Part shown: piece by piece, positions 46,301 through 59,600 of the stretch
Position numbering within the stretch: position 1 is the first letter of the stretch
How the letters are laid out: each line of letters opens with the position of its first letter
Assembly (NCBI GenBank): GCA_950295325.1
Contig: OX485807.1
Coordinates: 39,586,440 to 39,650,439, forward strand
From: Polytrichum commune
Lineage: Eukaryota; Streptophyta; Polytrichopsida; Polytrichales; Polytrichaceae
Direction: 5' to 3'
DNA length: 64,000 nt
Made by a program: the position numbers and the translations under genes
Notes under the pieces: generated by a model
What the model was told of the DNA's origin: nothing
The model's database searches: none
The model's input: the letters and a program-made list of their open reading frames with translations, nothing else

Positions 46301-48590
46301 AAAACTTGTGTTGGTTGCTTTTGGCACATGGCTTCCACTTCCCTCCAAAATTCAATGTATATTTCAATGTAATAACTAGATAAATGAAAGCCAAAGGCCT
46401 ATTTTTCAATTCCAGGTTGTTGTTCATAAAGTGTGGTTGAATATCATGTTAGGTCATACGGAGTTTAACACGGACACAAGCTTTGTTGCATGTGGGTATT
46501 GTGTATTATTAAGGGTTTGGCAATTTGGGTCGCATTCATACTGAATTTATTCAATAGATAGCATTGAGGATCAATATGTTGAGAAACAACAACATGTGGT
46601 CAATGAACTTGGACCCTCCCCCCTCCAGAAGAATAATGCAACATTTATATGTTGCAAAATACAGAGGAGCGCATGTATGCCGCATTGCAAATATTTTCAA
46701 GCAATTTCTTGGCATCCAACATCTATATTTTTATTTTATTTTATTTTATTTTTGTAATTTCGATGCTTGCCTAAACTTCAAACTCGGGCCTTCTCGCCGT
46801 GGAATCGGCAAACATTAAATAATGAATGCATAAATTTTGAAGCCTCACGTCTTTAGCAAAATTATCTTTCTGTATTGATTTTCTCATTATTCTTTCAACA
46901 ATTCCAAAAAAAATTATACGCGGATAAACCTCAGCATGGGCATGCTGTTACAAAGAGGCATCGTGTTTGTCATTTCATACCACACGACATATGAAGTTAA
47001 ATGCGTTTGTAACAGCTCGGATGGACTGATGAAATATTAGGGGGACCGGACATGTGTTTTACTTCTAACACAAGTTGCGGTGTTTCGATGCTGATGACCG
47101 CCGCAAACCACAACATTGGCATAATAAAACCCGAAAATAGTATCATAGAGCTTGCACTCCCAAAACCATTGCACCTATTCCCAATCCGTATGGCCCTCCT
47201 CCGTTTTTTCATGCAAGTACCTACATGGCCATCTTATCCACTTCTCGGGCCTGCCCGGATTCCACAAAGTTGTATCGCACATTTTTGAACAAAATATATT
47301 GTTCCCCATTTCGACATGCGGATACCAAGTGCTTATGCGTGCTGCGGGACTTGTTGTGAACCCCCGTCCTGGAGACACCCACGACTTCATTGTTGAAACT
47401 ATGTGCAAAATCGAGCTCTTGGTACCGTGCCTTACGGATACATGTATGCAACATAACACTTTTCAATTGCCAAAATTTTGTCCGTGCTTACAAACCCGAA
47501 ATCAATAATATAAACTATAACTCAATGCGAAACAACGATGCTATGCAAACATAAGCGTTGGATGGCTTAAAAAACATCTCATCCCAATTCTCCTAGGCTC
47601 CAATACGGGGGCCGTCGTTCGTTCAAAGTCGTGATGCCCTCATACCCAGGAGGGTCCTTGTACCTAACCGTGTGAGACGTAAAAAATATTTTTGAACATG
47701 TGCAAAGGAGCTCCTTAACAAGGTGCTTTCAATGAGTCTAAAATCATACACCTAAAGTTGGCAAGGATGTTTGCATTTGAGGCATTCTGATTCAATAATA
47801 CATAGCATCAAATTTATACTCATAGTTTTTTACTGCCAAATTATATTGCGCCGTACCTTAAACCATTGGATTTGGCTTTAAAGGCGCTATATTTATTTAA
47901 TTCACGACTTCAAATTGATGCCGATTTTATTCCATACTTGTTCTTTAAAGATTAGTGCTCCAAATGACTATCAACACATATTTTTTGCTCATAATTTCCG
48001 CATATCGAGGTATTTCTTAGGGATTCGTCCACCACTATATTTGCCTTGAAAAAACGCATAAGATTGACTACTGATTCGTTCAAAATATGTCCACTGAGTA
48101 CTGATTGACTACTGACTATGTATAAGATTGATTACTGACTCGTTCAAAATAAGACGGCCAAAATATGTGACTCAATCAATATTTTATTGATTTTAACTTT
48201 TAAATGTATTACTTTTTTTTTAAACCTATATAAACCTATTTTTGATACTAACATGTGATGAGGCTAATCCTAATACTATCCAATCATTGAATTCTTTATT
48301 GAAGATAAATTTTTAATCTTCAAGTCTTTGTAGGCCTCAACCTTAAACTACCAAATTATGAGTCTTACTATTGATCTGTTAAAAGTGTGATTTTCATAAT
48401 AAAACCCAATTTAAAATCCATTTCAACACAAAATAAGCTTGATATGTGGGTCTCACGAAAAGATTGGAAATTTTAATTGGTACGTGTGGTGACTAACATC
48501 ATATAGAACCATTGAGACTATATGATGTGATGTGTGGATCCTATTACACATGGGTTGCAGCATAAAATTGGTATATAGAATCAATATATT
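46301..48590. other. No recognised gene
   Basis: AT-rich DNA. Overlapping minus frames at 46997-47466 look like decayed coding sequence (for example STWYPHVEMGNNIF), but no family could be assigned. A short duplication of GATTGACTACTGATTCGTTC-like words lies at 48060-48150. Confidence 0.4.
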
Positions 48591-48599
48591 CATATATAA

Positions 48600-49010
48600 G
48601 ATCCACTATGACATAATTTGTTCAAGATTATATCATCGTACGTGGATCCTACTATGACATTCACATGTAAAATCCTTAACCCTAAAAACATATATCGGTC
48701 CCACCGTGACATTGACATATAAAATCTTAAATTCTGAAACACGTGTGGCTTCACTATGACATTCATATATAAAATTCTTAACTCTTAAACACATGTGGAC
48801 CCAACCATGACATTCACATATAAAATCCATGTATATTCATACAGATGTGGACCCCCACCGTCACATAATGTATTCAAGATTATATCATTGCATATAAATT
48901 TCATATATTCATACACACGTGGTCCGCACCATGACATTCACATGTAAAATCCTTAATCTTCAACCACATGTAAATCCCATCATAACATTAGTAATATAAT
49001 GCCCTACACT
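48600..49010. repeat. Degenerate 51-bp minisatellite
   Basis: The phrase GACATTCACATATAAAATCC (with variants) recurs at about 48655, 48709, 48758, 48809 and 48932. ACACATGTGGACCCA-type words follow each copy. Spacing is 49-54 bp for the first four. Confidence 0.8.
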
Positions 49011-49405
49011 CATACGTAGGCCCACCACGACCTATTGCATATGGACCCACCATGGGATTGCATTCTTGAGTCCATACCATCACATGTGGACCCCACAAAT
49101 GATCTTTTAGAATAACCACAATATCCTATCATTTTAAATCTTTAAAATCAACAAAAGCCAAAAAAATCAACACAAGTCAACGGAGTCAAACCTCTCATAA
49201 TTCCTAAATATAGATAGATTAGGAAATGTTTTTACAGATTTGGAATCCTTATGCTTTAAAATAAGAGGGTACATACCTTTAAAACTTTCATCACCCCCCA
49301 AATTTAGCAAAAATTATCATTTTAAGATGTTATCTTTGACCGCCTATAAATACCAATCACCTCCACCTTTTAGAGAACTTTTTGGACCATCCTATAAATA
49401 TAACT

Positions 49406-49967
49406 CACGGGTAGATCACTTAGTGCATTTTTAAAACAACGTGCAGCATAATATAGAGAGGATTAAAATCATTTGAAATAAAAATTATAATGGAATTCCA
49501 AATAATGAAGGGGCCATTAAATGTAGACAATCCCATTATAAGTAAGTTAGATGGACATAAAATGTGGGCCATTATTTTTTTGTAAAATTAATATAGGGGA
49601 TGAAGATAAGGATCCTAGAAGGTATGTTTAGTATGTTTGCTATGGTCTCCTATGTGTTTTCTTCATAACTCTGTTTGCAATGGTATTATTGTTTGCACCA
49701 TTCTTTATTTCCATGCTTTCCCTCAACACTCGTCAATTGCGTTAGGAAGTATATTAGCTTTTATTACTTAAAAGGAATATAGAGTACAAAAAATTATAGT
49801 GATTTGGACAATATAAGTAATGAAAGGGTGCAAACAAATGGGCCATTTTTGAAATTTAAGTAATTATAGGGAGGCTTTAATTCAACCCTTGAAGGTAAAT
49901 AGCCCCAAAACAAAAAACCCCCAGCCGCACGTGGTGCACAAAAATGCCTTAGAGTGATCTACCCGTG
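49406..49967. mobile_element. 562-bp hAT-type non-autonomous element, copy A
   Basis: The terminal inverted repeat CACGGGTAGATCACT at 49406 is exactly inverted at the right end. Perfect 8-bp duplications ATATAACT flank it (49398-49405 and 49968-49975). An 8-bp duplication is typical of hAT insertions. The body is AT-rich and non-coding. It is nearly identical to the copy at 50458-51019, with about 20 differences by eye. Confidence 0.92.
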
Positions 49968-50159
49968 ATATAACTAAAGACAACAATATAGGCCTTTGAA
50001 AATTTGAAGATTGCTTTATATAGCCCTTAGTCAACGACCCTAGATAAAAGTCAACAGTGCTAAATCTCCCAAATTTAAATAGATTAGGCAAATATTTTTT
50101 CATATTTGGATTCCCCATACCTTAAAAGGGGGGCAGGTCACGTCAAATTCCCAAAAAAA

Positions 50160-53100
50160 CATGCCATTTTTTAAAAAACATTAATCTACTCGTCACCAAA
50201 ATACACCTCATCAAAACTATGAAGGAACTTAAAGTCAAATTAGAGAAGAAATTTGGCACCTTCACCAGCACAATCAACACTCATACGGACCAAAGACTTG
50301 AAGCAACTACAACAACAATCATCCATCACAATGCCAACCTCCAAACACTCTTTGGAATGATCGCCCACGAGTTCCAACAATCAAACATCCACATACAAGT
50401 GATAATCAACAGCCTATCCGCCATTGCCCGAACATATTACAAAGGACCGTCCCACCGCACGGGTAGATCACTTAGTGCATTTTAAAAACGACGTGCGGCA
50501 TAATATAGAGAGGATTAAAATCATTTGAAATAAAAATTATAAAGGAATTCCAAATAATGAAGGGGCCATTAAATGTAGACAATTCCATTATAAGTAAGTT
50601 AGATGGACATAAAATGTGGGCCATTATTTTTTTGTAAAATTAATATAGGGGCTGAAGATAAGGATCCTAAAAGGTATGTTTAGTATGTTTGCTATGGTCT
50701 CCTATGTGTTTTCTTCATAACTCTGTTTGCAATGGTATTATTGTTTGCACCCTTCTTTGTTTTCATGCTTTCCCTCAACACTCGTGAATTGCGTTAGGAA
50801 GTAGATTAGCTTTTATTACTTAAAAGGAATATAGAGTACAAAAAATTACAGTGACTTGGACAATATAAGTAATGGAAGGGTGCAAACAAATGGGCCATTT
50901 TTGAAATTTAAGTAATTATAGGGAGGCTTTAATTCAGCCATTGAAGGTAAATAGCCCCAAAACAAAGAACCCCCAGCCGCACGTGGTGCACAAAAATGCC
51001 TTAGAGTGATCTACATGTGTCCCACCGCCTATGCGACAAGGATTCAACACCTCCGCCCCACCCCTCTAAGCACCCCCGGAGTTCCACAGCTCCCCACTAA
51101 TGCACCACCAAGGACTTAACACATTTAATGAATAGAAACCACATAGCAAGCCTTCAATGGTCTCTTTGTCTTGTATATTTTATACTTTATAGATAATACA
51201 AATATTTTTCTTAAATATCATACATGGTGTGCATCCGTATAAAACCACCCCCATGTCAAGCACATCACCACACACCAAAGTCGTACCACAAAATCACATC
51301 ATTAAGTCGCCACACAAAACCACTTTAGAAAAATGTCACACTAATTCAACTAATTCAACTACCACAACAACACCCAAACAATCTAACATTATTAAGCCTC
51401 ACGTTTTTACTACTAAGCTACATCCCTATTATCAAGCAAACAAATCCCCTACACAAAAGCATGTCTTCCCCCTCCCCCCCCCCCCCCGGGGACCAACACC
51501 ACAAATCCACAAATTGAATAAATAACCCTCACATAAAAGCATACATTCAACACGGTTATAATAACATCCACCATTGCATCCATAAACCCACAAATATCCC
51601 CATCACCCCATCCCCCCACCTCAACTAACAACACAATATCGAAGTTTTAGCCATATACATTGTATCAACATAATCTCAATCACTTCTTACAGCATAAAAC
51701 ACACCCGCCATCAACATCCAATAACACACAAATATACCACATACATTGTTGACCTCTAAACACTTATACTCCTTAGCGGGAACATGCATACTAATTTATG
51801 GGTCACTCACACAAATTCTTAACAACCTTCCAACACACAAACACAAAAACAATACTTCATAGCACATACCCTAAGCCTCAAACCCCAATAAAAACACCTA
51901 GAATAACTCTTTCACCCCCTACCTAACTGAACAAACCACAACCAACCAAGTCACGAACCTGCCACACCTTTGATGGCACAACCTCCTGCTATCTAGATCC
52001 CCACACTACCAACTATACGCCTTCATAATCGCTCTCAACCCAATGCCACACCAATGTAATGACCAACTATCCAGTCACCTAAATCCAAGATGTCTAACCA
52101 TACTACGTAGACTCCAAACATTACCCAATAACTAACCACGCCAATACATGGGGCACCCTCACCCATAATGACTAATCACAAATCACACATCATAAACCCC
52201 TCCAACAACACTCATATACAACTACATCAACCAGAAAATTGCCAACGGCGAACCCGTCATTCAACACAGCCTCGAACAACACTTTCCTTATATACCCAAA
52301 CAAGTCCTTAAAATACTTGTCAGGTGCACCCACCAGGTTACAAGCTTCACAACCACCCAAAATCACATATACTACCAACACCCTCAATCACAACATACAA
52401 ATACCACCACCAACAACAACACTCACATCATCACATGAAACACATGACACATCAGCTCTAGCCTCCCAAGCATCATGGAACTCATAAACTCTTTGAACAA
52501 TAAATCTAACATAATACTCCTACAAGAAACTTAACTAGTCATAAACAAATCTACCGCATATATAGATTATAAATCCCCATAATGCAAAATCTTACACAAC
52601 AACACAAATAACACAAATCCATAAAGAAACTGACAATACACCACCAATGAGCCACCACGAGGTGGAGTTCTAACCATGATACATAAAAGCATCCACACTC
52701 CTGAAAACATAATCAAAATTCCCACCCCAATCAACATCTCACCTTACCTATGGCCTCCTTTCCCAAGAACAAAAACAGACCTCTAGAAAATACATCAACA
52801 AACTACACATATACAACATCACTACCCTCAATCAAATCCAAAACCCAAATACCCAACAAATCCTAACCCCCAAAGAATTCAAGAAAAAATTCAAAGCCGC
52901 CCCAAAGCTAATTAACGAAGCCCTCGCGCATGCCAAATTACTATCCCCATATAGCTCACCAATAACCCAAAACCCACCTCCACAACAACTGCCACACACC
53001 CCACCCACAAGAAGCAACCACCAAGTTGACCCCACAATCGAAAAACCAATACAAGCCATAATAAATACTAACACCACAACATATAGAGATAATTGGGGAG

Positions 53101-55930
53101 CAAAGGCCATAAAACAACACTATCTATGTCAATGGAATACAACCCCCCCCCCCCCCCACCCACACGACAAAATGGGTAGAGGCCTCACAACTTCTCCACC
53201 GTGACAACATCACCCTTGACCATAATGTATTGGTACTCCACAAATTCTTACAAAACAAACATGAAACATACATCATGGCCACGTATAAATCATGTATCAA
53301 GTTCACACAACCTAAGGACCAAATATTCATCCGCCCACCTATTAAAGCCCCGAATCTCACCCTCTCCACCAAAGAATGCAACCTGGATAGAGACATGATC
53401 ACTACGAAACCCACTATACAAATACAGGGGATAGAATCGAACATCTACGATCAAACTTGAGGATACATCACAACTATGACACTCACAAGGCTACAATGGC
53501 TATGGGAATGATACAACCAAAACCAAGTGCATCTTATGGCCAACTTCCTACACTCCCCACTTGAAGACTTTGCCACCAAAATTCTATGGCTAATCCAAAG
53601 ATACGTCACAATCCTCCCTAAAAAGAAACCAAAAAACATAACCCAAACAACAACCACCAAACACTACACCCCTCAACCTTACAAACCCTAATAGAAACCT
53701 ATCATATTACACACTCGTGTTATTCCTCACCCCTTACATGCCCAACAACACTCACACACTACAACTCCCCACATAACCGAGACATATTTTTTGGATGAAC
53801 ATGAGTTGCACATTGGTCAAAATGGGAAGGCAACGGTTTAGCCCACACCCTAGACCGCAAATCTGCCATGGCATCATTCCACTGAGCTCGGATGGCAGCC
53901 CAAGCAAATCATAACGCCACAACCATCGTCATACTCAACCATAAAGAGAAGTCCCTTCCCATTAACCATACAGACATACACATAATCCTAACCATCCCAC
54001 CCAATACCATACAATGTAACCCTACACCAAAATGGCCAAAACACCTACACCATCTAGAAAATCAATACACCACCATAGTATGCATATATAATCAAAGGTC
54101 CCCACCGGGACACCAACACACGCTCAACACACTCACGCCAAACATACTCGGACTTTACAATGTTCACGTCAAAATCAACCTAATAAAAAGCACCCCCCCT
54201 TAGAAACGAAGGTAAATGCTCCCATGAATGGCACACTGCCCCAAGACACTCATGCACAAAAACCAACCACTCAACACAACCCCTACCCATTGAATTATAC
54301 AAAACCTACCCCTTAAGTTTAATCCACAACAATGCATATGCATTGTTGGCTCGTTTATACCCTCTGGGGATAAAGGCACAAGAAATATAGCTTACTCAGG
54401 TGTCTATAGCCCAACCAAGAACCTTTGCACTGCTAAAAGACTCCCGGGACTACAAATAATACTAAGAGCTAAATTAAATGACATACTAATAGCAGTAAAC
54501 AATACATGACACCACACACAAGACACCCTCATCTTTATGAGTAGCCTTGATAGTATATACCTGATAAATAGCCACATACGACACCCATCATCGCAACACA
54601 ACCACAGTCGCCATAGCCGCCATAGTCAACCAAATAACATGGTCCACACACAAAATTACAATACAAAAAGTCAGTGCACACAATGGCATAACAAGCAACG
54701 AAATCGGTGACCAACTAGCAAATGAGGGCACCCTCCTAGACAAACCCACCACCAATTCCCATATACATACAACCCACACCACACCATAATGGCTCAACGG
54801 GATTCCAACTTGCAAACACACACAGGCGCTATTCGCAACCTACATGGATACATCAACAAAGAGCACAAGAATCAAGAACTAAGACTGGCCCAATTCAAAT
54901 TCACATACATAGACAAATGACATCCAATGACCAAATCGACCATTAACTCTCCAACCAATTCTGGAAAAACCATGGAATCACAGACACCCAAATCGCACAA
55001 ACATTAAAATTCCAATACGCCCAATACATGGGCAATCACCGCAAAAACATTTTTTGGCCCACTCTACATCCAGACCCGAATTGCACACTATGTCCCGATA
55101 ATGCCATAGACACCTTGCCACACTTACTCTCTACATGCTCAAACCCCCACATAAAAGGACTACATATAGCACGTCATAATAAAGTAGTACACAAAATAGT
55201 GCACACACTACAATCAAATAAACACACAAGATCCTACACAGTCATCAACGCAGGATACCAAAACTCTAGACCTCAAGACATTACAATCCCACAGTGGCTA
55301 CTCCAATGCACATGCCCCACTCCACCGTGTACATGCCTAGCCAATCTCATACCAAATATACTATGTGTATTAGGTGCCCCCACTCATAGCCAGCACCCCC
55401 CCCCCCCCCTAATACCAACATCACCAAACGTCATACAATTCATAGAATTCACCTATTGCCACCACATATTTACCAACACTACCCACAAACAAAATGCCAC
55501 TAAATAGAATCCACTCATACAAGCCCTCAGAATAGCAAGATGGCAAGTTAACCCCCTCATTACTATCACAGTCGGCGTTAGAGGAGCCATCCATGAACAA
55601 CCAATTAAAGAAGTAGAACGACTCAAAATACCCAAAAATGAAGGTAGATCAATCATGAAACAATTACACCAAATTGCCATTAAACACCTCACATAATTTT
55701 AAATAAAAGGAAACTAGATAACAAATAACCCCCCATGAGCCCCCATAGATGCAAGGTCCTGCATATAGGAAACTAAAGGAGCCCACCTTCCGAGAGGAAG
55801 GAAGTACTCTTACCGTGATGCTTGGTCAAACATAACCACTGTATTGAGGAACGGGCTCCCATTCACGTCGGTGTATAAATGAAACCCCAACTATAATTTT
55901 ATTCTAAATATTGTACATACAACAATAACT
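50160..55930 (+). mobile_element. Degenerate LINE retrotransposon
   Basis: Pieces of a non-LTR element lie in order on the plus strand. An ORF1-like frame (50219 on; KELKVKLEKKFG) is interrupted by hAT copy B. The endonuclease start is SNIILLQET (near 52510), then RGGVLTMIHKSI (near 52670). Central-domain pieces include KSAMASFH and NHKEKSLPINHTD (53.86-54.0 kb). The RNase H region has SGVYSP and SAHNGITSNEIGDQLANEGT (54.3-54.75 kb). The C-terminal zinc-knuckle-like frame 55028-55507 has CTLCPDNAIDTLPHLLSTC and ARHNKVVHKIVHTL, continuing to GVRGAIHEQPIKEVERLKIP. The 3' UTR runs to about 55.93 kb. No YxDD reverse-transcriptase motif was found, so part may be deleted. Many stops mark it as dead. 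The plus strand is strikingly A+C rich and poor in G. Confidence 0.85.
50458..51019. mobile_element. 562-bp hAT-type non-autonomous element, copy B
   Basis: It has exactly the same length as copy A and the same orientation. It is flanked by perfect 8-bp duplications TCCCACCG (50450-50457 and 51020-51027). It interrupts the first reading frame of the LINE; removing it with one duplication restores a continuous frame. The right end carries two changes (ATGTG in place of CCGTG). Confidence 0.93.
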
Positions 55931-56670
55931 TATAGTGAACAATTGCTGATATAATCAAGAGGAAGGGCAAAGAGATTGGCCCTTGTGTAGCCTCTTGGGT
56001 TGACTACTTGTTCCTTGGAAGCCCTGTCCATAGTCCATAGTTATTATATATATATATATATATATATAGGTGTTAACAATTATGGTTGGACACTTTTAAT
56101 TCTAGTCAAGGCATCTGCATTCATATTATGCATCCCCGATTTGTATGATATGTGAAACTCATTTTCCTACAATTCACATCTTTGACTGAAAGGAGATTCA
56201 AGCCGAAAAAGCATTGACCTTGTTCTCGTCAAATTGATGAAAATTTATGTTTGCATATTTCATTTCGTAGGTATGTCGTCAAGACGATGGGAGCGATGCC
56301 TCAACAATACTAAAAGATGCATATAATGGCAAGTTGCATCACTACAGATCACTCCATCACACAAAAATTGATGTGATAAAATTTAAATCAGACAACCACA
56401 AGATGCACTTCATCCGGTTGACTACCCATCACACATTTCATGCTGTTGATTGTGAAGTGTTTTTCCACAGATTTATTGAATTGTTGACATGAATAGACTG
56501 ACTCCAAATTACAATTGAAACAGGTGACATTCAAATTTGCCTAGATATTCTCTAATGATGCATCGCATAATAAGTGTCCCATCTCCAATTTCAGTAAATA
56601 TGATCCTGCATCTCATCTGCTACTCCAGTCACTCGTGAAGTTTGAGCCTTGTGTAGAAGCCATCCAAATT
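55931..56670. other. Intergenic DNA and probable 3' UTR of the sirtuin gene
   Basis: Apart from the TA repeat nothing is recognised. The last few hundred bases next to 56671 should include the 3' UTR of the minus-strand sirtuin gene. Confidence 0.4.
56044..56068. repeat. (TA)n microsatellite
   Basis: About 25 bp of alternating TA between the LINE 3' end and the sirtuin gene. Confidence 0.95.
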
Positions 56671-59600
56671 TTAGGAGGGAGGCACACTCATGGAGCCCAT
56701 GTCAAGGAGCCGTGGCAAGACCTGAACATAAAATGCCAAGATATAAGTCCAGAAGCAAGCAAATGGAAACTGGCATCAATAATGACCTCAATTGTCAAGG
56801 AAAAGCTGCGCACCTCACCACTTCGACCATCGATTTTCAAAGTAGCCAGATCATCAGCCCTTGTAGGACCAATATTTAGAAGGGCAATTGGTGAGCCCAT
56901 ATCTACTGCAGCCCTGTCACATGCAGCGCTGACTTGATCAGGACACTGTTAATTACCTCTAAACCCATAAAAGTCAACTAAGCTCTGACAGGGGGTTGAA
57001 GAAAAGAAATATTTTGGGGAGTTCAATAAGTTCATCTTCAGTGACGTTTAAGAAAAGCAACCCTTCTTACAATAAGGTTCTCCAATTGAAGAAATAAGTT
57101 GATACAAGGGGTGCCAATACGTTCATGTACATTAAGGAACCCACCATACAATTCAATGAACTATCTAGTATTTTGAGCCACCGCCTCTTGATGTGATAAG
57201 TTTTCCATCAAACTATGTTGTACATTAGTTAGTGTTCAGCCTTAGTTCATTATATACTACCTTGCTGTTAGTTTGTTTGTGAAACCTTGCAAACAAAATC
57301 TTACACAAGGAGTTTGGGTTATTCAAATGTGATGTCTTAGCTTTCACCAGTATGGATATAATCTTTCAGTGCTTCTGAATAACTTTTCTTAAAATGTACA
57401 CAACACTTGAGCATTAACCATCATTACATATCATTCCGTTTTGAGATGTTTCCAATAACATGATTGCTAGATGCAATGCAAGATATCAAAAGGCATACAG
57501 AATGGGATGCTACCTGACGAGACGTAGGGCAGACATGGTCATGACAGTTGAACCCACCACCAACAATGCATCAGCAGACCTGGCGAGAGTTGTGGAGAGT
57601 TCAACTCGACGCCTAGGGACATTATCTCCAAAAAAGACGACCTGCAACACTCACAATCCAGTAACCAGCAATGTGAATTAGAAGGGCAAAATGCACACAA
57701 AGGTACTGAGTATACCATATATACCATGCAATGCAAAACAAAAACTAGGTGTTCCATCACCATCTTTGTTCCTCCGAAACAAGTTTGAAGTGATTATGTC
57801 AAGAATGACTTACATCGGGTTTCAACACACCACCGCATTTTTTACAAGAAGGAATGTGGAAATTTTCCTTGCGGAAAAACTTCTCGTCGATTTCCAGATC
57901 ACCGTCTGGCCTCATTTTCATACCAAAGCTGGGATCTGAGCCTGGGTGTCCCATCTCCACGTATTCAACAGCCCGTGCCCACTGCAGTGTCCACATGTAC
58001 AAATAAGCACCTTTGGACTAGACAGCATCTATATGACAATAATCCAACTCAATACAGACTCAATTCTAGGTACCATGAGAATATTGTTAGTCTTGCTGGT
58101 CCAGTGCATCCATGTTCTTGAGAATACTGGCTACAACAGAGAAGAGACAAGGGCTCAGAAGCAAACCTCAGGGTTCATGCTCTTCACTCTATTCTGGAAC
58201 AAATGACGGTCAGTGAGATCACCACACTCTAAACAGATAACTTCATGAGTGGTACCATGAAGCTCAATAGGCTTGCTCCCAGCTCTAAAATGTAATCTGC
58301 ATGACATAAATTTTAAACACATGTCAGGTTATCAAATTAAAATAAAATAATCTGGACTTACCCTTAAACTCATTTCTTTAATCCTCATCACGCTGTTGTT
58401 TTAATAGTTGACAATCCAATGGAAGAACTAAAATAAAACACTGATGGTTCTTATGCATCACATTCTACATATCTTGGACAAGTAAATCTGGTCCATAGGC
58501 TTCTCAATTTTCAGAAAACTGCCATCCACAATATTATCTTCGGCACAAGCCTTGTTTCCATTGACCTTTCAAGGGCCTCAAGGCGTTGTACAAGTTTTCA
58601 GGGTTACTTATTTTAATTTTAAGATTAAAATGTCAACAGTCACATCAACTTAAATTTCTAACCTATTTATCAAATGCATTCTTTCAATCAGTACATACAT
58701 ATGTGTTAGCTGAAATTTATGGAGATTGGAACTTGTATTATTGACTTACACTTGAATACATACCACCTACATTTACACACCAATATCATATATAACTATG
58801 ATATCGCTTCCTCTTTGTAGTAGGTTGTACTGCATATAAATTCATGATTCTTCAACAAGTATAATCTTATTTTTAACACTTGTTGGGGTTTCTTGCTTAT
58901 TGTAATGTACCCCTGTATTCATGCTCCCGAGCCTCATTTAAGGATTAAAGAAACACACAAACCTATCAACATTCTGTGTAATCATCCCTTTTACACGACC
59001 CTTCAACTCCAGCTGCGCAAGAGAGATATATGTTGGCCCTGGCCGAGCGCTAATGAATCGCCTCCAGCCAGCATAACTGCGGGCCCAATATCTCCGGCGG
59101 CAATGCTCTGAACCTACAAACTCCTGCCATCCACAGAATCAAATGATGACCACTATCCTCCTATTTGACTATTTCTGTGATTTATCTTTGGGGACAGGTT
59201 GGTAGGTCTTGTAATTTCTGCTTTTATGTATGATTGTCTATATCTAAGATCTAGACTTGGATGCCTGTGCTGCAGATTATAATGAAGCAAAACGTCTGTG
59301 CTTGAATTTACACTTCAAACTCGATACAAGTTTCTTGAAACTGGATATTATAGTACCTGATGACTCATTGGCTTGAATCCACTACTGTAAGCTCCATGCG
59401 GACTGAAATTGCAGTTCCCACAATTCTCACAGTCAATAAGGAGACCTGATGTCGTTTTGACTCAAATAACATCCAATGCAGTAACCACCCAAGTTTCATC
59501 AGAAAGTAGGAAGTTGAAATCGAGGATCTTTTTATTCTACCAAGTAAATACAATGCACTAGCATCTCTATCTCACTACAATAAATTCTCTGCAGGCGTCT

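Noticed and set aside
52832-53444. Minus-strand frames of 92-106 codons
   Set aside because: They are antisense to the LINE, where lack of G on the plus strand removes minus-strand stops.
58946-58980. CACACAAACC tract considered as a separate signal
   Set aside because: It is the splice donor region of SRT2 exon 5 on the minus strand.
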